Origin: Agelaius tricolor
Taxonomy: Eukaryota; Chordata; Aves; Passeriformes; Icteridae
DNA: 64,000 bases
Direction of reading: 5' to 3'
Assembly: GCA_023055355.1 (NCBI GenBank)
Contig: JALJCS010000001.1
Span: forward strand, 26,552,881 to 26,616,880
Position numbers and translations under genes: made by a program. Of this stretch, positions 27,420 through 36,722 are shown piece after piece. Below the pieces are notes generated by a model, which was not told where the DNA came from, searched no databases, and saw only the letters and a list, made by a program, of their open reading frames with translations. How positions within the stretch are numbered: position 1 is the first letter of the stretch; the number at the start of each line of letters is the position of its first letter.

Positions 27420-27425
27420 AAAGAC
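27420..27425. repeat. Target-site duplication, left copy (AAAGAC)
   Basis: This 6-bp direct repeat is identical to the copy at 28040-28045 and immediately abuts the LTR end. Removing the LTR and one copy gives an uninterrupted presumed empty site. Confidence 0.88.
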
Positions 27426-27534
27426 TGTCGGGTTTGTTGTTGCTGCAATGGCTTCCGAGGTATTTAAAAGTCCTTTTTCCCAGCCCCTCGCTCAAAGAAG
27501 AAGTCGGGATTTTCAGCTTTGGTTTTCAAGGTTG

Positions 27535-27540
27535 TTTATT
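27535..27540 (-). terminator. LTR polyadenylation signal AATAAA
   Basis: The minus strand reads GAAAATAAACAACC, in the R/U5 position of the solo LTR. Confidence 0.7.
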
Positions 27541-27629
27541 TTCTCTTATCTAATACATTCTTTTTCGGACCTGTGGAGGTCCGTCCAGCAGGTCGGGTTG
27601 AGGCACTGAGCGCCCTCAGGGCACTGTTA

Positions 27630-27640
27630 CCTTTTTATAC
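27630..27640 (-). promoter_or_regulatory. LTR TATA box
   Basis: The minus strand reads GTATAAAAAGG, placed where a U3 core promoter is expected and about 100 bp before the polyadenylation signal. It could start transcription antisense to CAMKMT; activity is not shown by sequence. Confidence 0.7.
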
Positions 27641-28039
27641 TAAAAACTACGTGTACTTCATTTACCACAATTTTCCAATACTTATCACCTATGTTAGACA
27701 GTCTGTCTGTATCCTAAACCAATCCAAAAGTGCCACCATCACAGTAGAAGATGGAGGACCAGAAGAAGGAGAAGGACAGGACACGCCCAGATTCCTCCAT
27801 TTTGCCTCTTGAACCCCCGTTCTAAAAACCCCAAAATTCTACTTTTTCACCCTGTGATAAATTTACTATCATTCTATTCAAACCCTTGTGGCTTGCAACT
27901 CCTCGCACAAAGTTGGTAATTGTTTCCATGGGCAAAAATTGAACTCACAGTGTCTTTGACTCAATGCCCTGGTCTCTGAGCCCCCTGCCAGGGTCTCGAG
28001 TCCTCCAGAGCAGTCAGAGCAATGTCCTGGGTTCTGACA

Positions 28040-28045
28040 AAAGAC
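28040..28045. repeat. Target-site duplication, right copy (AAAGAC)
   Basis: This 6-bp direct repeat abuts the other end of the LTR and matches 27420-27425 without a mismatch. Confidence 0.88.
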
Positions 28046-29529
28046 CTGGCACCAAAGTGTGCCGTGGTCCATAAAGCCTCATTCCTGCTCCATCCACCAC
28101 CTGAACAAGTGTGGCCCATTAGGGCAGGCAGCTCATACACCTGATGTGGCAGCCGCTACTCCTTCCTCCCAGGTTGGCTGTGTGCCTTCTGCTGCTGTAG
28201 GGATGTCCCTGTAGCACTTTGCTGTCTGGCCCCATGCTCATATGTTCTACTTCTTCTGCAGGGCTCCTCACAGTAAACCTCCTGTGCTGCTCACTCAGAG
28301 GGTATTTTCCCAGTTTGGGTATGCAAGCTGCGATATTCAGAGACAACTAGCAGTCAACTTCCACAGAGTAAATGGGCAGTTTCACATCCTGATTTCTCAG
28401 GATTATGCCCTTCTGACAGTACTCTCAGAGTAGAATTTCTTATGTGAATTCTCATTTATAAATGTCACTATATATTGCCTGAGAGACAGATAAAACTTTT
28501 AAAACTTGCTAGTAAGGGAATTGGCACTGAAATAAATTTCATATGCATAAATATTTGTGTGTATATGTGAATGCTCATTTATTTTGTATATAGAAATTTG
28601 TTCAAAATGCACTAAAAGCCTTACACTGGATACTTTCTGTGTTTATTTCAGTAAGTATGATTCTTATAAAGGAGTAAGTGCCTTATAAACCTTATATATA
28701 GACATGTGTTTATAGTTTTAATATATAATACACTAGTTTTAGAAAAACTAAAACTTATTTGAGGAAAAACCTATAATCATTCTGTCTAAAAATACAAATC
28801 GCAGATTTCCCCCTTTTTTTTTAATATTATTACTGGGTTTATGTACAGCTTGTTCCTCCAAGGTATGTCTTTCTTTTGTCTCATTTTGATTAAATAGGGC
28901 AACTAGACTTTTTTCAAATAAAATTTGTGGTGTCTAAGAAAAATAAATCTAACCCATCCAGACAGTGAGCATTATTATACAGTCATACAGCCTAGTCTGC
29001 TCGCCTCAGTGAGCAAAATATCAGCATCTTTATACTGATACTGATATGGCATCCTAGATGCTCTTCCTAAATATCAGTGTTGAGTGAGTAAGGAGGTGAC
29101 CCTTTCACATAAAAATAGATTTCCAGATGTTAATGTTTTAAGGGAGAGGAAATGGTGCACCAAAAAAAAGCAACCAAGAAACCCTCCAAAAACCAAACTG
29201 AACCAAACAGTTTAGCTAAAATTCCATTTTCTGCCTGTCAGAAGTGTCTCAATGGGAATGCTCCTGCCAGCTGTAACAGTTGCCACAGATTTTGCTATAA
29301 AGCAGCATGTTCCTAGGCTGAGGCTCTGCCTTGCCCCAGACACTGCTTCACACACAGTTTCGGTGCAGGGTCAGCGTCCCTCCCTCCTCCCCTCCTGGGG
29401 CATGCCATGGCTCTGGAGGACATTCTTTATGGCTCCCCCTGCAAGCTCCCATCCGGCACACTCTCTGCACCAAATTATATTTCACATGCACGTCTTAATA
29501 ACAGCACAGTATGGTCTAAGTTAAAAGCA

Positions 29530-31250
29530 GCCTTTTAGACCATGTATTCAGCCCTTTGATCGGGCTCAGTTTAGGCTCTTGACACTAACTTCGTTTCGTT
29601 TTCTGAGGCTTAACCGTTTGCCGTTCCCATCGTTGTTCATAACAGCATTGTTTGTAGGTCACTTGCAGTTTTAAGTGCTAATTGAAGGATCAGATTTCTT
29701 CGTGTGTAATTATTCTGTGGTATACGGCTTGCTTTAAAACTTCTCTCTTTTTAATATAAAAAGGCTTTTAGGCATAACTGTATGGAGAGATATATAAATA
29801 ATATTAATTTCCCCATTTACTTCTCTAGCTGTTTTTGCAAGAATGAATGTGGATTAACATTGTTATCCTTTCCTAACAATTATCTTTCGCTACTCTAGCT
29901 AGTTTAGTTCTAAAAGACAGAGCCATTGACAAGGGAAAAAAGGGAACCTTCTCAGATTTTTCAGCTCAGCGGTGGTAATGTTGCACTGAACACTAATGAG
30001 GGAACCCCCACTGATTTGCCTGCTTTGTGACTTTTCTATTTCATAATTATTTTTAAAACGCAAAACGACATGAGGTAGCCTAGTCATGTCTCTACAACTT
30101 CCTGGTAGCTCAGTTCTTACTGCAGATGGCAATTTGTTCTTGTAACATATATGTCTCTCTGACCATTTTCATCTAATTTGTATGGGTTCTACCATTTCCT
30201 TTCTCTCTTTCAGGGACCTTGCTGTGTGTGAGCTAGGGGGTGGCATGACATGCTTGGCTGGGCTCATGGTAGGTCTTTTCTCAATTCCAATCCCATTCAG
30301 AGGAAGAAACAAAAGGAAAAATGTTCCAGTGCCTCCAACTGCTGGGTCAGAGAACTGTCAACAGCCTCAGCTGCGGTCAAGCTGCAGAGTCTTGAGAGAC
30401 CTTCTAGATTGACTTGCTTTCGTATCATATTGATTTTATGGTTGCCTCGATGAGCAGAAACATTTTACCTCGGTGTAGTCAATATCTTTTGTTGTGACAT
30501 TCCAGGCCACGTACTGTCTGTCTTTCATTGCCATAGCCGAAGCTTTTTTTTTTTTTCAGATTATAGTCCCATTTGCTAAGATACAGGAATAGCCTGGCGA
30601 ATCACAGTTGGAGCACCATGATATAGCTGCTAATGTTTTGCCTGCATTATTACACCAACAAACATGATCCAGAGCTCTCGGTAATTAGATTCTTTTGAAT
30701 TAGATTGGCCATTCAGGAGAGTCGTTCACCATTCTCTGGGTTCTGAGTCATGTATTCAGGAGATATTATGTAGCAGTGCAGTGCATTAGACAAGTTTTTA
30801 TGTCTCTACAAATAAAAGCATATTGTTACACTGATTGGCATTTGACAAACCTGTCGCTCTTATACAATGTGTCGAGGTTACAGCCCAATGTGCGAGCATG
30901 TCAAAGCTCACAAAAAAATTACCCTTACAAAGCCATCTGCCTGCAATGCAAAGTTATATGAAGGGCATCAGGCAGTCAGACAGAAGCAAGCTGAAAGGCA
31001 GAGTGACAGCCTTGTATGATGGCTCTACTAGATAAACAGAAGCCCGCAAATGAAAGCCTCTCAGAATACCATCATCGGCTGTCACAATGCAATTACGGAA
31101 CAGAATGATAGCAAGATAGAGGCTCCCGCAAATGGAATGATAAAAGTATTGACTGATTTGATTGAATGATTAAAATAATGCAGACATAAAATGAAAAAAG
31201 ATTGAAGATTGTTACAGAGAAATAGGTGAGGAAGCATGATACTGAAGGCT
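29530..31250. promoter_or_regulatory. Candidate conserved noncoding block around the motif-I exon
   Basis: Both introns beside the 30214 exon hold complex, repeat-free sequence with retained CpGs (CGTTTCG, CCGTTTGCCG, GTCGCTC, GTCGAGG, GTGCGAGC) and repeated homeodomain-type cores (GCTAATTGA, GTAATTATT, GGTAATTAGATT, CAATTACGG). That texture is typical of long conserved enhancers near developmental genes. SIX3/SIX2 lie downstream of CAMKMT in other vertebrates (from memory). Conservation was not tested. Confidence 0.45.
30214..30268 (+). CDS. CAMKMT: CAMKMT coding exon with SAM-binding motif I
   Basis: This 55-nt exon follows the strong pyrimidine-rich acceptor TTTCTCTCTTTCAG and ends at donor GTAGGT. 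Its first base completes an Arg codon; the rest reads DLAVCELGGGMTCLAGLM and ends in phase 0. ELGGG is motif I of class I methyltransferases, the Gly-rich loop after beta strand 1 that contacts S-adenosylmethionine. The first full residue is Asp where the human protein has Ala, as I recall it. Several stretches on both sides look unusually constrained (see findings). Confidence 0.95.
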
Positions 31251-31320
31251 TGTCACTCCTGTCTTCACTTCCACATAGACAAGCATATTTGCTCATTGTT
31301 TGCTGTGCTCTTTTTTTCAG
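30269..31320 (+). other. CAMKMT: CAMKMT intron, 1052 bp, U2-type, candidate conserved noncoding
   Basis: The intron has GTAGGT...TTTTTTTCAG ends and phase 0. Most of it (about 30.56-31.25 kb) is complex, repeat-free sequence with homeodomain-like cores such as GGTAATTAGATT and CAATTACGG and scattered CpGs. It reads more like conserved noncoding DNA than neutral intron. No coding potential was recognised. Confidence 0.85.
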
Positions 31321-31384
31321 GTTGCTATTTCTGCAGATGTCAAAGAAGTTCTGTTAACTGATGGAAATGAAAAGGCCATCAAAA
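31321..31384 (+). CDS. CAMKMT: CAMKMT coding exon (VAISADVKEVLLTDGNEKAI)
   Basis: This 64-nt exon starts in phase 0 after CTCTTTTTTTCAG. It reads VAISADVKEVLLTDGNEKAI plus Lys, then leaves one base (A) for the next codon. The LLTDGNEKAI part is the second-strand/acidic-loop region that binds the adenosine ribose in this methyltransferase fold. The donor is AAAA|GTATCCTT, which is poor for the major spliceosome but an exact U12-type 5' splice site. The next exon supplies AT to complete Asn, so the frame confirms this boundary. Confidence 0.95.
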
Positions 31385-34300
31385 GTATCCTTATTCAGAT
31401 AGAAAACTGGTTTGTTGTGCTCGTTCCTTTTTACTGGCTGAGTAACAATCGATATAAAGACAGACAGCATGGGGCATATTAAGAAAAAGTCCCCACATAA
31501 GTAATTAAAAAACAGATGTGGAATATCTTGAACAGAGCAGCAGCTTCCCCCATAATAAATGCCACATTTTCTCTGTTAATTAAAAATGCACATGTTGGTA
31601 TAGAGCATGTACTGTAGTAAATATTTGCCCCGTGGTTGAGTGCTGGAAGATTCATGTGCATATGCTGCACATTACAGGAGGTGTAGCAGGGAATCAAATC
31701 ATCAGCTTCCCTCCATGTATGCGTTTTGCATAAGGGCTAGATTTTTTTTTTTCCTACTTTCAGATACTAGCCCCTTAAAACATATTCAGCATTCATATAT
31801 TTTCAGAGCTTTTCCAGCATATGTTAAAATGTTTCATTGTCGGTGCTAAGTTATAACTGCCTACAAATTGCCCATTTAGTCTGCTTAATCAATTACCAAT
31901 TTATCATTATTTCTCTTGATGTAAGATTGCAAAACTCCTCTGTCCCTTGTAGAAAGTATTTTATTGTATTTCTTATATTAGAATAAATTGCTATTATGCT
32001 CTTCTAATATGAACAGATAGTTCATAAAATTGAACTGGACTTAGGTTAAGCAAGAGAATGAGTGAGCATAATTTGTGGCCACATTAAATATCAGCACAGA
32101 ACAAGAACAGATATATACGGTGAATACTAATAGCCCTTAGAAATTGAGAGGAAAAAAAGGAAGATATCTATTTGCTTTTGTTCCTTGATAATCTTTCCAT
32201 TTACATTTTCAAGCAGGCTAATTTTTCAGGTTTTGGCCACTGCAGCATCAGAATTATTTCTTTTTGATATTTGTATATATTTGAGAGCTAATGTACTGAG
32301 TACTTAGTAAAAAAACAAACTAATCTTTAGCTTAAATGAATTGCAGTTGCTGATGCCTGTTAAAACAGGACACATTTCAGTGCAATAATATTAGCTACTA
32401 CCTTTAAAAAAACTTTCTCAGAGGTAACTGAGGTAACTATAACTGCTGACAACACATGAACAATTTCATGTTAAAAACAGTCAATCCTAGATCATATCTG
32501 TTAAAACTTGAGGTAAGCCTGCGAAAAGTCTCTTTTTCTTGAAAAAGCAAGTTCTCACCTGTTTTCCAGGGATTATTATTTTGTTAAATTCTAATATGTT
32601 AGACTGGTGTCTTAAGGAGGAAGTTTTCATTATTCTGTGTATTTTAATCAGCACCACCTTTCCAATCTTTCTTCCATGTCATTATGAAGATAAAAAATGT
32701 AGGAGAAAAGAATGTTTCAAAACTAGTCCAACAAAACAAACTCATGTTGTATAGAAGCATAGATATTTAACAAAAGGTCGTTTTACCCACAAAAAGCTTC
32801 AGGTGAGCTCAGTAATCATCAAGTCAGCAAATGTCTTGCATAGCGGATTCCATAAACATACCTGAACTTTTTTGAAATTTAGAAGTCTTTTATAACACGA
32901 AAAATTGGCAAGTGTAAAAATATCCACTCAGTCCTTGGAATTAAGCAAATAAAAGTGCTTTTATTCCTGAAAAAGATACTGTTAATATTATCTAATTATC
33001 ACACCTTAGTTTTTCAGAATATGTTTCAGAAATGTCTTCTGTTCCCAAAAGTCTCACAAGAGGTCTTCATCTGTATTCACTCAGTGAATCCCTTTCAGGG
33101 AAGTGATTGGTGGAAGGCTCTAACAGGAATTTATTTTTCTTTTTTAACATTTGGTGCTCAGAAGGCTCAGCATTCAAAGTGCTTTTATTGTGTTGGATTT
33201 TACAATGGGCTTAATATTAGCAGGGTGCCAAAGTGCAGCAGGCTAAGAACTTTACTGTGTAGGTGAAATGTATTCTTAAAAGTGCACATAATAAAATTTC
33301 TGTTGCATTTTATATGGTTTATAGACTTCAGTAGTAATTTTATGATCTGTCTTACGGTAATTTCTTTTGCACTCTTTTCTATAGTGACTGACTGTAATAG
33401 AACTTTAGGCTAAATTTAGACCTGTTTCAGCCTCACCAGACTCACTGAAATCAGGGTAGAATTTTAGGTGTAATTGGAAGTAGTATTCACCCCAAGTGCC
33501 ACTGGCTACAAATTATGTATTTTTGCTAGTTCTTATTATTGCTGATGGTATTTTTTTGATTGTTTAGCATACCAAATTAAAGTAATGTGGGATAAAATAC
33601 TGCTTTCTTTTCTAGATTCTGCTCTTCAGGAATAGTTAATGTCTAGTATTATGGTTTTTATGTAGGTATTATAGATTAAAATAATCTTGTTTTAAAATTA
33701 CTGTTTACATCTTCCCTTTAAATTTCTTAGGAAGCTTAAATTACATGCCAGTCATACTATAATATCCAAAAATTACTTTCCAAAAAGTAAAAGTGGTTGT
33801 CAACAAAAAAGAAAAAAATCCCTGTCAGAAGCCAGGAAATCACCAAGCAAGCCTGCTAATTATTCTTAATGGGCAAGATGAGCACATTAAGAAACAAATG
33901 AATACATCAGTGAAATGTAATTGAAAATCGACCTGGCAATAGTGCATTGCATCTGAGAATCTGCCTTTGTATTATCAACATCATCATAATTATTGTTGTT
34001 TTTGTTGTTGCTATCACTATTCAGTGAGCATAACTAACAGCTTTGCTTTGTGAATCTCAAGCTTTTGACGATTTGATTTTTCATTTGATTTTTGACATGC
34101 TTCCTATTAGTCTCCATTTCATACTGCCACATGGAGTATTCACTATGTATGTTTTCAATATCCATATTAGGATACGTTATTGAAATGTTAGAAATTTAAA
34201 AATTTTAACAAATAAATTAAATAATTGTTGCCATTCTAACTCTCTCATTGTGAAATGTGTTGCTATATTTTGTATCAGTCAATGATCTTATGTATGATGT

Positions 34301-36534
34301 TTATGGAGGTTTTTAAAAGGATGCTATGACTTGAGTTGCTAGACCATTTCAAAGACTTCACTCTAACTCCTTTTGCTTATCATGAGCAGGGTTGAATTGA
34401 TTCAATAGATCGTTTATATTGCAAAATCAATAAAATAAAGATAGGTGTTACTCCTTTTGCCACTTTGTTCAGAACTTTATTGCTAATTTAGTGTGTTTTA
34501 TCTAAGTTCTTTCAGTATCATTTAAATAAGGAAAGTTTTAGGATTAAAACTATAGACATTTCAAGTGATAATAGAGATATACATGGGCAGAGTTATCAGA
34601 TTCATCCCCTGTTGTAATTTTGGATGATATGCATTCAGATAGAAACTTTCAACTTACATCTGTGACATAAGTCAGTCATGAACACCAAATTTTATTTTCT
34701 CAAAACACTGGAAGCATGTTTAGCACTTTGACATTTCCAAATCCAAGGATGAGGTTCATTTTAGTAAAAATTGTCTCCTATTTCAGAGAGGCTGGGTGCT
34801 TTCTGCCTTAGCTCTATTTCACACCATGCACTGGTGACTTGAACTACTGTCTGAAAGCATCAGTAGTACAAAACATTGTTACAGTGCACTATAATGGCCA
34901 TTAAAATAGAGTGTATGGATCTTTCAACAGTCCAGGGAAACTTAGGTTAGAAGGGTCATGTTTAGCCTGAATGCCTGAAAATATGGGCTCCTAAATTATT
35001 TTTTAAATCTAGTATTAACATGTTTATAGCCATTATTAATAGTTTTGCTCAGTTATATAATTTAGGTGCAGTGTAGCTAATTTATCAACAATGTTATTTC
35101 TGCCCCTCTTTAAAAGTAGTATGGTCTGCTCATGGAGCTATTTATGCCTTCCTTTTGCTGCCCAGGTGTAGACCAGTCATTTACTACTCCTCATTACATA
35201 TTGTGGAAACTATTTAAAAGGCACATCCAAACTACAGAGATTTGTTTAAACCAGTTTTCTGTCATCTCATTTCTAGTTTTTACTTCACAAAATACCAGTT
35301 GTCTTTTCCAGTGTTTGGATAGAGACTTTGCTGAAATAACTTTTCTTAAGTAACCAGTTCTATTAGGAAGGAAAATGATGTGATTTCAGCAAAGCAAAGA
35401 AAAGGATATATCAAAGCAAAGAAAAAGGTATATCAACAATATTTCAAATTAGCCTGACTCTTGTATTCAATTTTCTTATAAGAGCACTTTAAAGAGATCT
35501 GACATATTTTGTGGACCTAGAAACATCCATCTAATTAGCATCAGATTTCCTATACCTTAAATAAAAAAGAAGGATCTTTTACATCTTTACCAAAATTGTC
35601 CATTTAAAATAATTATTTACATTTGAAAGTGAACCATTCAGGAATGTATGGATTCACACTGGATAATAATTCATATTCTCAGAATTTTCTCTTACTTGCT
35701 ACACCTTTTCCTTCCAGTGGCTTCTCACTAACCACATGTGATCAATCATGACAGTTGTCTTTCTAGCCATAGATGACAGGGCCCAGCTTCCCTTGAAAGT
35801 TTTCCATGCTTTAACCTGCCTGAATGGCTACCCAAATTTGTGACATGAACTTCCAAACTACAAGAAGCTGAGACACAAGGCTGAGGTACTGTTGTGCTAT
35901 TTAAGGCACTTATTGCTTTCCACTCTTTTAAGGTGGTTCCTGACCATTCTCAAGAAAGCAAATGGACTAGAGACTCTTTTGCCTATAGGTTAAGGTGCTC
36001 CTGTTGTGTGTTGGATTCACCCAGACAGAGCCACGAACATAGGTGTATCTCTTGTGGGTAGGGTCTTAAAACACACAAGCCTCCAAAATCTCAGCATTAG
36101 GTATAGTGATAACACTGAAAAGTGGAAAACAGCACAAACTAGAGTGGACATTTAGTGGTTGTAAAAATTTCGGTTCTCCATGGTTGTAATTCTTATATTT
36201 GTAAATAGTTGCATTTAAATATCTGAGGTATGGGACATCTTTTTTCACTTCCTTCTATTGCTACAGGGCTAGAAATTCCTTAAATGAAAGAGTAAATAGA
36301 AGTAGGAAACTAGAGCAAATTGCTGCCTAGATCTATGGCTGATGTGCTGGAGTAGCAATATAAAATGTATGCTTCTGAATAAAAATTGACTCTTAGCACA
36401 GATTAAAGAAGAACAAACAGATAAGAATATTATGAAGGCATTATAAATGGAAAATAGTTGGGTTTATTATTTTTATTATCGCTCTAGTTTTGTAGATAAT
36501 TCTTTGTAGATAATTCTTAACAATTGTACTGCAG
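31385..36534 (+). other. CAMKMT: CAMKMT intron, 5150 bp, U12-type (minor spliceosome)
   Basis: The 5' splice site is GTATCCTTA at 31385-31393, the exact GT-AG U12 consensus. A branch-site match TTCTTAAC lies at 36514-36521, with its second A 14 nt before the final AG dinucleotide's last base, inside the narrow U12 window. There is no polypyrimidine tract before the acceptor. The coding frame across the junction (K-N-V) confirms both ends. Otherwise it contains AT-rich intron, a possible conserved patch at 33.83-34.0 kb, and short local duplications at 35.38-35.43 and 36.49-36.52 kb. Confidence 0.88.
35384..35436. repeat. Tandem duplication of about 23 bp
   Basis: AAGCAAAGAAAAGGATATATC is followed at once by AAGCAAAGAAAAAGGTATATC; there is one inserted A and one substitution. 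Confidence 0.85.
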
Positions 36535-36601
36535 ATGTAAATGAGATCATCACAAGAAACCAAAATGCTGGAGTATTTAAGGCTCAGAAGGTTTCAAGCT
36601 G
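36535..36601 (+). CDS. CAMKMT: CAMKMT coding exon (VNEIITRNQNAGVF)
   Basis: This 67-nt exon follows ...TTCTTAACAATTGTACTGCAG, which lacks a polypyrimidine tract but has a U12-type branch-site match. The first two bases complete Asn from the previous exon; then it reads VNEIITRNQNAGVFKAQKVSS and leaves TG for a Cys codon. The donor is GTAAGA. It covers the helix and strand between the adenosine-binding loop and the next conserved block. Several conservative changes from the human protein are visible (for example VNE for VQD). Confidence 0.94.
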
Positions 36602-36641
36602 GTAAGATTGTACTTTTTTTACTGATTCTTGCATGTACTTC

Positions 36642-36722
36642 TGTATTAATATAGATGTGAAATGTATGCAAATGTGTGAAAGTGTATTAATATAGATGTG
36701 AAATGTATGCACACATGTGACC
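36642..36722. repeat. Two-copy 41-bp tandem duplication
   Basis: The unit beginning TGTATTAATATAGATGTGAA occurs at 36642 and again at 36683. The first 29 bases are identical, and the last dozen are diverged. It starts 40 bp after the exon donor at 36601/36602. Confidence 0.9.

Larger units (their letters stand above)
27426..28039 (-). mobile_element. Solo LTR of an endogenous retrovirus, ERVK-like, with target-site duplication
   Basis: On the minus strand this 614-bp unit starts TGTCAG and ends CCGACA, so its ends are TGTC...GACA inverted repeats. It is flanked by a perfect 6-bp direct repeat AAAGAC (27420-27425 and 28040-28045). Within it, on the minus strand, are a TATA box GTATAAAAAGG (27630-27640) and an AATAAA signal (27535-27540) about 100 bp later, giving a U3-R-U5 layout. 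A hairpin-forming CGGACCT/AGGTCCG pair lies in R. A 6-bp duplication is typical of ERV class II (K-type). The sequence also resembles LTRs I remember from songbird genomes. No internal viral genes are present, so it is a solo LTR left by recombination. It is antisense to CAMKMT within an intron. Confidence 0.9.
26630..30213 (+). other. CAMKMT: CAMKMT intron, 3584 bp, U2-type
   Basis: The intron has GTACAG...TTTCAG ends and phase 2. It contains a solo LTR in antisense orientation at 27426-28039, a moderately GC-rich stretch at 28.05-28.4 kb that I cannot name, and CpG-bearing, non-repetitive sequence at 29.53-29.75 kb that looks conserved. No other gene was seen. Confidence 0.9.

Noticed and set aside
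28046..28440. GC-rich stretch next to the LTR, considered as retroviral internal sequence
   Set aside because: The perfect target-site duplication ends at 28045, so this is flanking host DNA. No viral coding motif or priming site is visible.
33400..33520. Possible second copy of the old amniote repeat seen near 62.3 kb
   Set aside because: The similarity is limited to scattered short words and the boundaries cannot be placed.
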